22,388 bases of DNA. It comes from Prochlorococcus sp. AG-315-D17 (GTDB lineage: Bacteria > Cyanobacteriota > Cyanobacteriia > PCC-6307 > Cyanobiaceae). The translations under genes and the position numbers were made by a program. Location: assembly GCA_003283685.1 (NCBI GenBank), contig QBWD01000013.1, positions 1-22,388 on the forward strand, in the 5' to 3' direction. Shown here in pieces: positions 1 to 8,177 of the stretch; position 1 is the stretch's first letter, and every line of letters starts with the position of its first letter. The notes beneath the pieces were generated by a model, which was not told the origin of the DNA, ran no database searches, and worked only from the letters and a program-made list of their open reading frames with translations.

Positions 1-2
1 AA

Positions 3-113
3 GCCCATCCTTCTTGCAATCTGTTCATAATCGACAATGCAGGCCATGCAATGAGTGAAATAGGAATTACGGAAAAACTGGTTGAGCTTACTAATGAGAT
101 ATATAAGAAATAG
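3..113 (+). CDS. pip: Proline iminopeptidase, C-terminal end (partial)
   Basis: The window opens inside this gene; 36 codons and a TAG stop are visible. The residues IIDNAGHAMSEIGI followed by LVELTNEI match the end of S33-family alpha/beta hydrolases of the proline iminopeptidase type, where the GH pair carries the catalytic histidine and is followed by a segment like SEPGI and a final amphipathic helix. The enzyme removes N-terminal proline from peptides in the cytoplasm. The serine and aspartate of the triad lie outside the window, so the assignment rests on this tail alone; another alpha/beta hydrolase is possible. Confidence 0.72.
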   Translation, partial: AHPSCNLFIIDNAGHAMSEIGITEKLVELTNEIYKK

Positions 114-217
114 AAAGTGGAAAAATAAAATAATTAGCTACTATCCACCTTCTAACTTTTGTCGGACTGACCAAAAGTGGCATTATTAAAACATGTTTTG
201 GATAAGTAATGGTTTTA

Positions 218-376
218 ATGAGATTGATCAAGGCTGACAAAAGAGCAGCCGAGCGTATTCAGCAGAAATTAAATTTAAGCAACTATCAAATGCTTTGCCT
301 TAGTTGGCTTATCGGCTTGGTAATGGGAATACTTATTTCAATTATCTTTTTCAGATCCCCTACATTATGCCAGTAG
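218..376 (+). CDS. Small membrane protein (52 aa), hypothetical
   Basis: A 52-codon ORF starting MRLIKADKRAAER. A basic, amphipathic N-terminus (residues 1-20) is followed by a hydrophobic stretch at about 25-45 (CLSWLIGLVMGILISIIFF), which predicts one membrane helix with the N-terminus on the cytoplasmic side. An in-frame ATG at 209 would add three residues. No Shine-Dalgarno site is obvious, which is common in this sequence. The gene lies alone between the pip end and selO. The family is not recognised; coding status rests on the charge and hydrophobicity pattern. Confidence 0.5.
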   Translation: MRLIKADKRAAERIQQKLNLSNYQMLCLSWLIGLVMGILISIIFFRSPTLCQ

Positions 377-475
377 TTTGAGAACCTCATTATGGAGGGT
401 TAATTCTTTTCATCTCCTACGATAAGATCAAGACCTATTAATTCATGCTTTCTTAGTTTCTAATGCTCATGTGAA

Positions 476-523
476 GAGTAATAAAGTGAGTAATAGTTGA
501 CACAATGCCACTTCATTACTCAT
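476..523. other. Imperfect inverted repeat near the 3' end of selO
   Basis: GAGTAATAAAGTG at the left is mirrored by CACTTCATTACTC at the right with one mismatch, giving a stem of about 12 bp around a 20-nt loop. It lies 115 bases beyond the selO stop in the selO reading direction. No clear T-run follows on either strand, so a terminator role is only possible. Confidence 0.3.
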
Positions 524-638
524 TTGAAGGATGTCATTAGTTTGAAAAATGCTTATTTTTTGATTATGACCCAACAAATTCTGCGACTTTGAATTGTTTG
601 TTTTATGTGCCTTTTATTTTTGTAAGGGTTTCACCTTT

Positions 639-2348
639 TTAAGACGAACAGCTGTAATGGGATACGCCCCCAGCGTTAAAGAATTTCTTGGGCTTTAGGC
701 GGTCGTACTTCGTCTCTATCTTCGATGATTGTTCCTCGTAAGGATTGCTTAAGACAGCCTGTAGTTCCTTTATGAGACTGTAATCACCTTGTTCAGCTTT
801 CTCGTAAGCAGGTGCAATCAGCCACTCACGCCAGGTGTACTTGGGGTTGATGTGTTTCATCTTCGCAGATGTCACCCTAAGGTCACTGTCTCTCGTGAGG
901 GTATTCCGCCACCGTTGCAGCCAGTTCCCCCACTGTGCATCAACCTGCTCTGAGTTGGGCAGGTAGAAACTCTCTTTCAATGCTGTGAGTTGGTCTGGAA
1001 TGTGAGACAGCTTTCGGAAAAAGATCGTGTAATCAACCTTAGATAGAACCATGAGTTGTTGCAGTTCATTCACAAGGTTTTCATCATGCTTGATAAGGCC
1101 GAGCTTTTTTGTCCACATAGCCTCGATTTTTTGATTCATAGCTTCGGCGAAGCCGTAGCGTATCTGATCCAGCCTTTTCAGTGCCTCCTTGTTGTTGCTG
1201 AGCAGAGGCCGGATGGAAGACCAGAACATATGGTAATTGGATTCAGCAGCATCCGGTTGGTTGAAGAATGAAAAATGATCACCTCCTCCTGTCCATGGCT
1301 GAAATCTGGGGTCAAATAGTTCGCAGAATCCAAAGGGACCGTAGTCTAGGGTGAAGCCACCTGCGGCGCAGTTGTCGCTGTTGAAATTACCCTGACAGTA
1401 GCCAATACGCATCCAGTCGGCAACCAGGGATATGAGCCGTCCACGAAATGAATGGGCAAGCTCGACTACTTGATCGGTGAAGTCAAGATTCGGATCGATA
1501 ACATCTTTGTAGTTTCGTTCAATCAGGTGCTTCACGATCAACTGTAGTTCGTTCAGCGCACCCTGATGCGCATTGCTCCGTACACGACGGGCAAACAGCT
1601 CAAGCTGGCCGACGCGCAGGAACGAGGGAGCAACACGTGTTGTGATTGCCACAGGATTGTCTATAAGTATATCGGGATCGATAGACATGGAGTTCTGGGA
1701 ATACCAGGGCCTGCGTACTTTTTCAGATCGGGACACATATAGTGTTAGAGATCGTGAGGTCGGGACCTCGAGAGCCTGCATATACTCCTGTGCCAGAAAC
1801 TCGCGTACGCTGGAGCGGAGCACGGCACGTCCATCGGCGCCACGACAGTAAGGCGTTGGGCCTCCACCTTTCAGTTGCATCTCCCAGCGTCTTCCGTTGA
1901 AGAGTCCTTCGAACACGGATATTGCTCGACCATCACCGTAGCCGTTGCCGGTTCCAAAAGGACACTGCTGTATGTATTCAGTGCCGTAGATCGAAAGGGC
2001 ATAACCAGTTGCCCAACCAATCTTACGCATTGGCTCTCGAGCCACGCTGATGTCACCTGAAAACAAACGGCGGAATAGTTCGTTGTGGGCAAGTTCATGG
2101 CTCAGCCCCAGTTCGTCAAAGAAGGTTTCGCTGTGCGCGATATATTCGGGTTTTGGAATGGCAGTGGGGCTCACCGGTACGTAATGACCGGAGAACACTT
2201 CGCGAGGGTGATGATCATTGCCATTAGCTGCCGCCTGTGGATCCGCTTGGAGTGAATCCATGAGCGAATAGTCAACTCTTTGTAAAAACTCATCGAAAGT
2301 TTTTGTTGTCGGCATTTCTTTGTGATTGATTATTTGTTCTGTGGACAA
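639..2348 (-). CDS. selO: Protein adenylyltransferase SelO (YdiU/UPF0061 family)
   Basis: SelO is a pseudokinase-fold enzyme that transfers AMP from ATP to Ser, Thr or Tyr of target proteins, mainly in redox stress responses. Visible signatures are YGDGRA (137-142), [18 protein letters not shown] (158-175), the [12 protein letters not shown] helix (177-188), [10 protein letters not shown] (238-247), the metal-binding and catalytic NSDN (323-326) and LDYGPFGF (334-341). It ends YSCSS; the Cys sits where eukaryotic homologues carry selenocysteine. The usual HGVxNTDN reads QGNFNSDN here, a variant I associate with another SelO subgroup, so the fold looks intact. The longest frame starts at a TTG; an ATG at codon 12 (2315-2313) is the more likely start. 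G+C is about one half by eye against a third around it, and codon use differs, which points to horizontal acquisition. It is monocistronic in this window. Confidence 0.93.
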   Translation of the reverse strand: MSTEQIINHKEMPTTKTFDEFLQRVDYSLMDSLQADPQAAANGNDHHPREVFSGHYVPVSPTAIPKPEYIAHSETFFDELGLSHELAHNELFRRLFSGDISVAREPMRKIGWATGYALSIYGTEYIQQCPFGTGNGYGDGRAISVFEGLFNGRRWEMQLKGGGPTPYCRGADGRAVLRSSVREFLAQEYMQALEVPTSRSLTLYVSRSEKVRRPWYSQNSMSIDPDILIDNPVAITTRVAPSFLRVGQLELFARRVRSNAHQGALNELQLIVKHLIERNYKDVIDPNLDFTDQVVELAHSFRGRLISLVADWMRIGYCQGNFNSDNCAAGGFTLDYGPFGFCELFDPRFQPWTGGGDHFSFFNQPDAAESNYHMFWSSIRPLLSNNKEALKRLDQIRYGFAEAMNQKIEAMWTKKLGLIKHDENLVNELQQLMVLSKVDYTIFFRKLSHIPDQLTALKESFYLPNSEQVDAQWGNWLQRWRNTLTRDSDLRVTSAKMKHINPKYTWREWLIAPAYEKAEQGDYSLIKELQAVLSNPYEEQSSKIETKYDRLKPKKFFNAGGVSHYSCSS

Positions 2349-2616
2349 TTAATTAAATCTATAAAATTTAGCCCAGTTCATTGAACTTTCTAGGAGTGAT
2401 TCTGTTGTGAACTGAGTATAGGTTCAGTTGTAAATAGGAACACTGTGTTTATTGTTTGTTTATAAATAATTAAAATGATTATGGTGGAAAAATGACTAAT
2501 TTCTAAAACCCTTGCACAATATTAAAAAGAAATACAAATTAAAAATGAACTGATTTCTTTTGTCCTCTAGACGAAAAGTAAGTACAAACAAATATTGGAG
2601 ATACTATCAGCTTTCT

Positions 2617-2799
2617 TTAATGAATATTTAATTTATTTAAGATTGGATCTAATAGATGTTTGTGGACGGTTGTATCTGCCTCTGGTACAGTCATTACCCA
2701 AAAAATAAATGCTCCTATGGATGTCAGCGTTAATATTTTCGGCCAAAAGTTATCAGGATAATTTGGGTCAGGATTTGTAATGTTTTTGTCTTTGTTCAT
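2617..2799 (-). CDS. Small membrane protein (60 aa), second of a coupled pair
   Basis: The protein begins MNKDKNITNPDPNYPDNFWP and has one hydrophobic span at about residues 24-41 (ILTLTSIGAFIFWVMTV), then a short tail. I chose the ATG at 2799 because AGGTGG lies five bases upstream, a good Shine-Dalgarno site; a GTG nine bases further up would add three residues. The ATG shares one base with the TAA stop of the gene upstream (TAATG), so translation is probably coupled. Family not recognised. Confidence 0.62.
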   Translation of the reverse strand: MNKDKNITNPDPNYPDNFWPKILTLTSIGAFIFWVMTVPEADTTVHKHLLDPILNKLNIH

Positions 2800-3005
2800 T
2801 ATTTCCACCTAATACGTTCTGGATCATCCTTCTCAATTTTCTTAAGAAAGAAAATTACGCCCGCAATACTTAAGGGCCCGGCTATGGCAACAATTCCAAT
2901 AAAGGTTTTTATTGCTGGGTCTAAAACCGCAAATAAATTAATTATCTCAAATCCTTGTACCGTCTGTACTACAAATAATCTTGCTAGAGAGTCAGGAGAA
3001 ATCAT
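2799..3005 (-). CDS. Small membrane protein (68 aa), first of a coupled pair
   Basis: The protein has hydrophobic stretches at about residues 19-34 and 36-54 (FIGIVAIAGPLSIAGVIFFL) and a charged C-terminus (KKIEKDDPERIRWK), so it has one or two membrane helices and a charged soluble tail. Its stop overlaps the start of the downstream membrane protein by one base. The pair may form a small membrane complex, but nothing in the sequence says what it does. Family not recognised. Confidence 0.6.
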   Translation of the reverse strand: MISPDSLARLFVVQTVQGFEIINLFAVLDPAIKTFIGIVAIAGPLSIAGVIFFLKKIEKDDPERIRWK

Positions 3006-3300
3006 TTGACATCTTTAGCAGATCTACTTATTGATATTGAGCTTAGTTGTGTTTTTTTACGAAGGTACTCTTTTTAAATTCCTCGAAATTTGCGGTCAAC
3101 GGCCCAATATTCGAATAGTTCGTCCTCAAGGTGTTTGTTTTAACAAGCAAACCAGATTGAAAGCGTTTATTGGATTTATTTCAAAGATAAAGCCCAATCT
3201 TGTGCAACTGAATTAAATCCAGCTTATTTTGAGTAGTATTGAGTGCAATTTTTTATCAATACGTTTTTATAAAAGGGAGAAGTTTTGAGGAACTGGATTA

Positions 3301-3474
3301 ATGAGTGGAGATAATTTGCTTGGTGCGCAGCCTTTAAAGTTTTATTCAGAAGAAATGACTGAATCTAAATTGATTGTTTTATCTCACTTTGAAAAGAAAT
3401 TTGTTCATATTAGTAACTCTGTAATTTACTTAGACCAAAAGCTCAATAATTTCAGAGTTCCTGAAGCGGTTTAA
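3301..3474 (+). CDS. Small hypothetical protein (57 aa), intact paralogue of the relic at 11375
   Basis: A 57-codon ORF beginning MSGDNLLGAQPLKFYSEEM and continuing as a soluble, probably helical protein with mixed charge. GAGGA lies about nine bases upstream of the ATG. The strongest support for coding is a second, decayed copy at 11375-11522 that shares the MSGDNL, AQP, FYS and EMTE blocks in the same order: two copies of one protein family, one intact and one broken. Function unknown. Confidence 0.65.
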   Translation: MSGDNLLGAQPLKFYSEEMTESKLIVLSHFEKKFVHISNSVIYLDQKLNNFRVPEAV

Positions 3475-3691
3475 TGGTCTATGGGATAATAGGGTTTCTT
3501 ATCTGTTACTTCGTGTAATTTTCCTTCTTTGGGCTATAAACATTTCAGCTCAGTTTTAAAATGGAACGAAAATCTTGAAGGCGAATACAGTTGTTTCGAG
3601 TGCGATTAAATTGATTGAATCTGAATCTATAATGCATTACAATTCCCTGAAAAGTGAAAATATCAAATAGATCTAATGGTTAGAAGGCGGG

Positions 3692-4183
3692 CTATTGGTT
3701 AGATTCCTTTGCTAAAAATTCAATATATTTTTTCAATGTGTAGCCATGGCAATCATGTGGATGGATTGAGTTTGCTCGCCCCGTATGTTCATCATTAGCT
3801 CTGAATCTTCGACAATCACAAATAAGATCAATATTATTTCCTTTTAAATATTCCTTTTTTCTAGCTTGAAACCATTCTCGAGCTAACTCTTCCATTGCAT
3901 CGCAAGCATGCCATGAATCCCAAAGCAACTTGTCAAACATCTTTATTGCCTCTTCTCTAGTTGTGAAGTCTTCGCAGATGTTTCTTACTGGAGAATCCTT
4001 TCTATTGATGTAGAACTTTTTAGGTGGTTTATCTAATCCTTTTACATATCTGTTTGGCTTTGTATGACCATTAGGTAATTGTCTAGGTTCAAACTCCTCA
4101 CAGATTTTCCTTGCATCAAGCATACCTAGAACCTCAATTTGCTCCCACTTTTTCTTCGGATGTACTTCTGGTTCCTCTGTCAT
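3692..4183 (-). CDS. DUF4326-like protein (163 aa)
   Basis: The middle and C-terminal parts follow the DUF4326 pattern. That is YINRKDSPVRNI (58-69, like the family's IGRGSxxGNP segment), TREEAIKMFDKLLW (75-88), then LICDC (120-124) and, after a loop, DCHGYTLKKYIEFL (144-157), equivalent to the family's CWC and CHGDxL. The cysteines and histidine at 122-146 could bind a metal. Family members occur in phages and in bacterial accessory regions and have no settled function. The N-terminal 50 residues are charged and unrecognised. It is a single gene transcribed away from the DUF3303 gene. The start is the first ATG. Confidence 0.6.
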   Translation of the reverse strand: MTEEPEVHPKKKWEQIEVLGMLDARKICEEFEPRQLPNGHTKPNRYVKGLDKPPKKFYINRKDSPVRNICEDFTTREEAIKMFDKLLWDSWHACDAMEELAREWFQARKKEYLKGNNIDLICDCRRFRANDEHTGRANSIHPHDCHGYTLKKYIEFLAKESNQ

Positions 4184-4391
4184 GACAACTAAATCAGAGT
4201 AAGCAGTAAGAAGCGTTTCATTTATTCAACATACACGAATTGATTGCCATTACCTTACCCCCACTATCTTTTAAAGATCATTGTAATTATATTTTTCTCA
4301 CCAATAAAAGCATTTTCAACACACCTCTATACAGGATTGGAATTACATACATTTTAATTGTTGAAAAAATACATTTTCTATGGAATCTTTC

Positions 4392-4520
4392 TTAATACTG
4401 ATACTTGTCGTTGAATGATCGTGGGTTTATCAGTGATCCTTTTTGCGTCATGTATTCCCATGACTAATTTTCCCGAAAGTAATTCTCGATTTTGAACTTA
4501 AGAACAGGCTTCTCTTCCAT
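4392..4520 (-). pseudogene. Small ORF interrupted by one in-frame stop
   Basis: From an ATG at 4520 the frame reads MEEKPVLKFKIENYFREN, then TAG (4466-4464), then SWEYMTQKG and on to NDKYQY before TAA. Both halves stay in one frame and look like soluble protein. Either this is a 42-residue gene broken by one nonsense change, or only the first 18 codons are read. It could also be chance in the otherwise empty 4184-4596 interval. Not recognised. Confidence 0.3.
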
Positions 4521-4596
4521 ATCTTTGAGTTGAGCTCCTAACAATTAAGGATATAACAGGCGTGAGTAATTAGAAAAAGATCTAATTATTATTTTT

Positions 4597-4908
4597 ATGA
4601 TGGCACTTTTCAAACTTGATTGGACATTCCCTACTCAGGAATTGGGTTATGCTGGTGGTGAGAAATTTCTTGAATTTTTGGAAGCTGGTGCTCCTTCTGA
4701 TAAATCTGAAGGTTTTGAAATTTTATGGCGTGTAACTAATCCACTAAATGGAACAGGTACATTTGTAGCTGAAGCGATTGATATAAGCAAAATGTGGGAA
4801 TATGCAGCTCCTTGGATAAAGGGTTATGGATGTGAGTGTGAAGTAGAGGCAGTATTTTCTGATGAAAACTTTATAGCTACTGCGAAGAAAATTTATGCTT
4901 CTGAATAA
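4597..4908 (+). CDS. DUF3303-family protein (103 aa)
   Basis: This is a small soluble protein. The segments LDWTFPTQELGYAGGEKFLEF (about 7-27), GAPSDKSEGFEILWRV (31-46), a GTGTFVAEA strand (52-60) and a WIKGYGCECEVEAVFSD block (73-89) follow the pattern of short cyanobacterial DUF3303 proteins, which have a ferredoxin-like fold and no known role. Two ATGs in tandem (4597 and 4600) could both serve. An 11-bp hairpin follows the stop. Confidence 0.65.
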   Translation: MMALFKLDWTFPTQELGYAGGEKFLEFLEAGAPSDKSEGFEILWRVTNPLNGTGTFVAEAIDISKMWEYAAPWIKGYGCECEVEAVFSDENFIATAKKIYASE

Positions 4909-4914
4909 CGCAAT

Positions 4915-4941
4915 AGGATTTATTTAATTTAAATAAATCCT
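4915..4941 (+). terminator. Hairpin after the DUF3303 gene
   Basis: AGGATTTATTT and AAATAAATCCT form a perfect 11-bp stem with a 5-nt loop, seven bases past the stop at 4908. The flank is A-rich with no long T-run, so it may protect the 3' end rather than terminate strongly. Confidence 0.5.
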
Positions 4942-5060
4942 AAAATAAATTTTCATGAAGCTTGGTTCGTTACTACTTGATTGACTGTCAATAGACTCTT
5001 TTACGCATTGTTGAAAATATCTAAGTAGCTATAAAGGTGTTGTACTAAATTCAAATGTAA

Positions 5061-5228
5061 ATGATTAGAGCACGCATGACATGTCTACCTGTGACCAAAG
5101 GAGCTATAGAAGTTAAGATTGTTGAAAGGAATTGGGGCATTGAAAGGTGCTATGTCTCTCCAGAGGGCGAAAAGATTTGCACTCCTGCACCTTTTCTTAC
5201 GAATAATCGAAAGTTAAAGTGGTCATGA
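5061..5228 (+). CDS. Small hypothetical protein (55 aa)
   Basis: An ORF beginning MIRARMTCLPVTKGAIEVKI, with a central ERNWGIERCYVSPEGEKIC and a basic end. It has three cysteines and alternating hydrophobic residues suggesting a small beta-rich soluble protein. An internal ATG at codon 6 is an alternative start. The residue pattern is protein-like, but no homologue is recognised and no ribosome site is clear. Confidence 0.42.
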   Translation: MIRARMTCLPVTKGAIEVKIVERNWGIERCYVSPEGEKICTPAPFLTNNRKLKWS

Positions 5229-5474
5229 TTGGGATGAAAATGGTCTCCTTTTTAACAGTAAGTAAGTGGATTAGAACCTGAGAATAAACTTATATTATAT
5301 GTTCTAATTTCTTGGAATAAACCTACGAAAGTATTAAATGTAAATCCCTAATGTACATTTGCTTTCTGTGAATGTATAAAAAGTTAGTTATAGCTTTTAT
5401 AAATTTATAATTAGATATTTATTAAATTATTTAAGGTTTTATCTGCTATTAATAACAGAATTATTTTGATTATC

Positions 5475-5624
5475 ATGATGAATCTTACATTTGCTGGGCT
5501 TCTAAGTACACCAGCTCCAAGTGCAGTTCTTGCAGGCGTTGCAGCAATTGTTGTATTTGCAATTGTTGGACTTGCAGTTGGTCCAAATTATGATGGGATG
5601 AATGCTCCCGAAGTGAGAAAATAG
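5475..5624 (+). CDS. Single-span membrane microprotein (49 aa)
   Basis: MMNLTFAGLLSTPAPSAVLAG is followed by a strongly hydrophobic Ala/Val/Ile stretch (about 17-37) and a short polar tail (GPNYDGMNAPEVRK). One membrane helix is predicted. Its size and shape resemble small photosystem or cytochrome subunits, but I cannot match it to a named one. ATG codons stand at 5475 and 5478. The strong hairpin at 5642-5679 follows closely and also serves the convergent gene at 5682. Confidence 0.62.
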   Translation: MMNLTFAGLLSTPAPSAVLAGVAAIVVFAIVGLAVGPNYDGMNAPEVRK

Positions 5625-5641
5625 TTTATAATTTAAATTTT

Positions 5642-5680
5642 AAATGCACTAAGACTATTAAGTTTGTCTTAGTGCATTTT
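5642..5680. terminator. Bidirectional terminator, 14-bp perfect stem
   Basis: AAATGCACTAAGAC pairs perfectly with GTCTTAGTGCATTT around a 10-nt loop. A-runs and T-runs on the outer edges make it work as a rho-independent terminator on both strands. It sits between two convergent small genes, 5475-5624 (+) and 5682-5900 (-). Confidence 0.85.
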
Positions 5681-5681
5681 A

Positions 5682-5900
5682 TTACTTATTTATTTCTTTT
5701 AAATCGCTAAAAGCTTTTAATGGAATTTTTTTAGATTGTCTCCATACTGCTGCCATTAAAAGAGCTATAAATCCAATAATTGGAAGAAATTGAAGTAGTT
5801 CCATAGTGGAAGGGTCAATATTGATACCCCTAAAAGGATCACTAAGAGATACGGGAACAAATTCCACTTGGTTTAGTAATTCACTAATTGATACTTGCAT
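5682..5900 (-). CDS. Small membrane protein (72 aa), hypothetical
   Basis: The N-terminal half is polar to acidic (MQVSISELLNQVEFVPVSLS). One hydrophobic helix lies at about 34-52 (ELLQFLPIIGFIALLMAAV), and the tail is basic (WRQSKKIPLKAF). By the positive-inside rule the C-terminus is cytoplasmic. It is convergent with 5475-5624 and shares its terminator. Not recognised. Confidence 0.62.
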   Translation of the reverse strand: MQVSISELLNQVEFVPVSLSDPFRGINIDPSTMELLQFLPIIGFIALLMAAVWRQSKKIPLKAFSDLKEINK

Positions 5901-6082
5901 TTTAGTTTTATATTTTACCTAATATAGACAAGAAAATTTTAAATCTAATGAGATTTATTACATTAAAGTGTTTCATATGCTTCGACATGAAGGGGGATCT
6001 GATTACGTTCAATGGTGATATTAGTTTTGCGATATACTTTAGAATTGCTTATTAATATATTAACTCTATTTTAATTCTTTGA

Positions 6083-6349
6083 ATGTCTGATATCAATCAA
6101 TTTAGAGGAATGATAAATGAACTGGAGATTGAGAAATTATCAGAGATCTGTGAACAGTTCTTGTTTGATCATGAAGGCGCTATGAAGACATTATCTGAAT
6201 GCTGTTATAATTTTGGGATACAGATTAATGATTTAGAAATTAAGTATTATATGTCTACTATGCATTCTAATGGTGACTTTGATCATGTAGTTTGTTTTGG
6301 AATAGAGCTTTCAGAAAACCAGTTATACAAAAAATTTCATCCAGCATAA
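6083..6349 (+). CDS. Hypothetical protein (88 aa), first of three
   Basis: A soluble, acidic protein starting MSDINQFRGMINELEIEKLS, helical at the N-terminus, with three cysteines (about 23, 40, 41) and a fourth near the end. No ribosome site is visible before the ATG. Two more small genes follow at 3 and 11 bases, so the three probably form one transcript. Not recognised. Confidence 0.6.
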   Translation: MSDINQFRGMINELEIEKLSEICEQFLFDHEGAMKTLSECCYNFGIQINDLEIKYYMSTMHSNGDFDHVVCFGIELSENQLYKKFHPA

Positions 6350-6351
6350 TT

Positions 6352-6663
6352 ATGGCTTCATCATCTGATGAATTTAGATTTTTCTGTAATATTGCTAAAT
6401 ACTTTAGTACTAAAAAGTTGCATGAATTAGAATACTATTGGAGATATAATAGTACACACCCAATACATCACAAAATGCATAGAATGATTGAATCAGTGCA
6501 AGTTAGGCGAAGTGAAAAAACTTATAAGTATCATAGACTAGAATTGATAAATTATCTAGATAAATGTTGGTCAATCTCAAATCCTATGGGTCGTCTTAGT
6601 GCACGGTTAATAGGATATATTAGTCAACTTGTCGAACGAAAGGATATTACTAATCTAGATTAA
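6352..6663 (+). CDS. Hypothetical protein (103 aa), second of three
   Basis: I start it at the ATG at 6352 (MASSSDEFRFFCNIAKYF), two bases after the preceding stop. The open frame extends upstream to 6292, but that part overlaps the first gene out of frame. The protein is basic, rich in His, Tyr and Arg (HPIHHKMHRMIESVQVRR, about 36-53), and helical. This could suit nucleic-acid binding, though that is a guess. Not recognised. Confidence 0.58.
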   Translation: MASSSDEFRFFCNIAKYFSTKKLHELEYYWRYNSTHPIHHKMHRMIESVQVRRSEKTYKYHRLELINYLDKCWSISNPMGRLSARLIGYISQLVERKDITNLD

Positions 6664-6674
6664 AAATAAATACA

Positions 6675-6908
6675 ATGAATTCAGAAAAAAGAGCTCTCTT
6701 AGAATCTCGGAATAAATGTCAAATTGATATTAAAATGTATAAGGACTTTCTAAATGGGAAGACTCAAACCTTTGAGGGAAGATATGGCGCAGAGGAATAC
6801 ATAATGATGGCAGAAAATAGATTAAAAGATATCAATCAGAAATTAGAGAGAATGGAGAAGGATAAAAACTTAAATTCTATAATTGAAAAAAAACTATCAC
6901 TCCAATAA
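6675..6908 (+). CDS. Coiled-coil hypothetical protein (77 aa), third of three
   Basis: A charged, almost wholly helical protein: MNSEKRALLESRNKCQIDIK, then MAENRLKDINQKLERMEKDK at about 48-67 with heptad-like spacing of Leu, Ile and Met. A short coiled coil is likely. It lies 11 bases after the preceding gene and looks co-transcribed with it. Function unknown. Confidence 0.58.
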   Translation: MNSEKRALLESRNKCQIDIKMYKDFLNGKTQTFEGRYGAEEYIMMAENRLKDINQKLERMEKDKNLNSIIEKKLSLQ

Positions 6909-7008
6909 TATATTAAGAAGAAATTATAATTAAAGTTATATTTTTAAGTAAAATTCTTATTTGTTCTTGGTCTGTTATTTTTTTTTACCGATTTTACATT
7001 AGTACTAT

Positions 7009-7242
7009 TTATTTCGTTTTCAAGGCAGATTTTTTCTCTAGTGCTTCTTTTCTTAGGGACTCTTTATCATCAGCTTCTTTCTCTTCGGCTATTTTTGCTG
7101 CTAAAACAAACGATTCTTTAAATGTTAATTTTGCTTTTAGTTTCCCAGATTCTCTCATCCATTCGTTAAAACTGACTTCCTTTCCATTGGCTTCATATTC
7201 TTTTTTATCTCTAAGGAATGGAAACCAGAGATTATCAGCTGA
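7009..7242 (-). pseudogene. Start-less coding remnant (77 codons open)
   Basis: On the minus strand 77 codons are open, read SADNLWFPFLRDKKEYEANG and then FNEWMRESGKLKAKLTF before a Lys/Glu-rich helical tail (AAKIAEEKEADDKE), and end at TAA. The preceding stop (TAA) is two codons upstream, and no ATG, GTG or TTG occurs before Met29. The frame looks like the C-terminal part of a real protein that lost its start. An alternative is a 49-residue product from Met29. Family not recognised. Confidence 0.5.
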
Positions 7243-7326
7243 GTATTAATTGTTTATATTTAAATGGCTTTAGACATTTCTTAAGTAGCTTTCCTCAATC
7301 ATCTAATATTCGCTACATTTATAGGT

Positions 7327-7470
7327 TTATTCTTTAGTCATTAATTGTGCTTTTATACAGTTAGCTTTATTGTGATATTTAATACTTGTTAGTGGATGAT
7401 AATAAATATCTGTTGCAGGAATAATTACATATATAAGTCCATTAATTATTTCTGATTTGTATAGTTGAGT
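7327..7470 (-). pseudogene. Start-less coding remnant (47 codons open)
   Basis: The minus strand reads TQLYKSEIINGLIYVIIPAT, then DIYYHPLTSIKYHNK and ends QLMTKE before TAA. The run is free of stops and has a good residue pattern, but no start codon lies between the upstream TAA and Met44. It is probably the surviving end of a small gene; a frameshifted 5' end cannot be excluded. It sits just upstream (in reading direction) of the remnant at 7009-7242, in another frame. Confidence 0.4.
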
Positions 7471-7500
7471 TTACTCAATTTAATATTTATGCTCTAATCA

Positions 7501-7698
7501 ATGGACTCTTCTATCGCATTAGCTATTATCCTAACTTTTGCTGGGTTGATTATTTTTATACTAATTTCTAAGAATGATCTGGGTGTAACTACCTTTAACA
7601 AAGATGCTGAATCTTATTCCACACTTCTAGCAACTATTGCTACAGGACTTCCCGGGACAACTATTTTAAATCCAGTCAATAAGAGTGATGCAGAATAA
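7501..7698 (+). CDS. Small membrane protein (65 aa), hypothetical
   Basis: MDSSIALAIILTFAGLIIFI forms an N-terminal hydrophobic helix (about 4-23), followed by a polar tail of about 40 residues with a TTFNKDAESYSTLLATIATG segment. It may be an uncleaved signal anchor with the tail outside the cytoplasm, or the reverse; the charges around the helix do not decide it. It is a lone gene with no clear ribosome site. Not recognised. Confidence 0.58.
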   Translation: MDSSIALAIILTFAGLIIFILISKNDLGVTTFNKDAESYSTLLATIATGLPGTTILNPVNKSDAE

Positions 7699-7930
7699 TC
7701 TAATATTAATTGCAATTTTTAAGTTAAGGGGCTAAATAACCAGAGGATTTTGTCCTATATTGTACCTGAATTTGTACTAAAAATCCCATAACCATTTATA
7801 CTGTGAATCATCTAATTATTGTTTTTGGGAATGACTTATGTCTTTAAACAATCTAGCTTAAAGAACTAAGGATGCCAAACTAGAACTTGTATTGTCTTTA
7901 ATGTGACTAATTTAGCTTCTTCTTTCTCTA

Positions 7931-8077
7931 ATGATATATCAACTGCTACCTCTGGTTTTTAGAACCGCTGACGCTCTTGAATATTATGTCCAAAGATTAA
8001 ATGCAGAGTTAATTACTCATTGTTATTCTGAATCTGATCGAATAGCTAATAGACGTTGGACTATTAATGTAAAATAA
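7931..8077 (+). CDS. Small hypothetical protein (48 aa)
   Basis: An ORF starting MIYQLLPLVFRTADALEYYV and ending RRWTINVK. The N-terminus is hydrophobic and amphipathic; the rest is polar (RLNAELITHCYSESDRIANR). It is likely helical and membrane-associated. Coding is suggested by residue pattern and codon use alone. Not recognised. Confidence 0.5.
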   Translation: MIYQLLPLVFRTADALEYYVQRLNAELITHCYSESDRIANRRWTINVK

Positions 8078-8177
8078 TATGTAGGCCTCTTGTTTTGTAT
8101 CTCTAATTTAATTAGAGAAAGGAATATAGAAGATGCTTTAGTGATATTTTTTGTTAATAGCATATTTATAGTGCATT

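Noticed and set aside
1056..2098. Several ORFs on both strands inside selO
   Set aside because: They are out-of-frame shadows of the G+C-rich selO gene, where stop codons are rarer.
3031..3216. Plus-strand ORF of 61 codons
   Set aside because: It starts at a TTG, has a Phe-rich start and rare codons, and lies in a gap with no ribosome site; coding cannot be supported.
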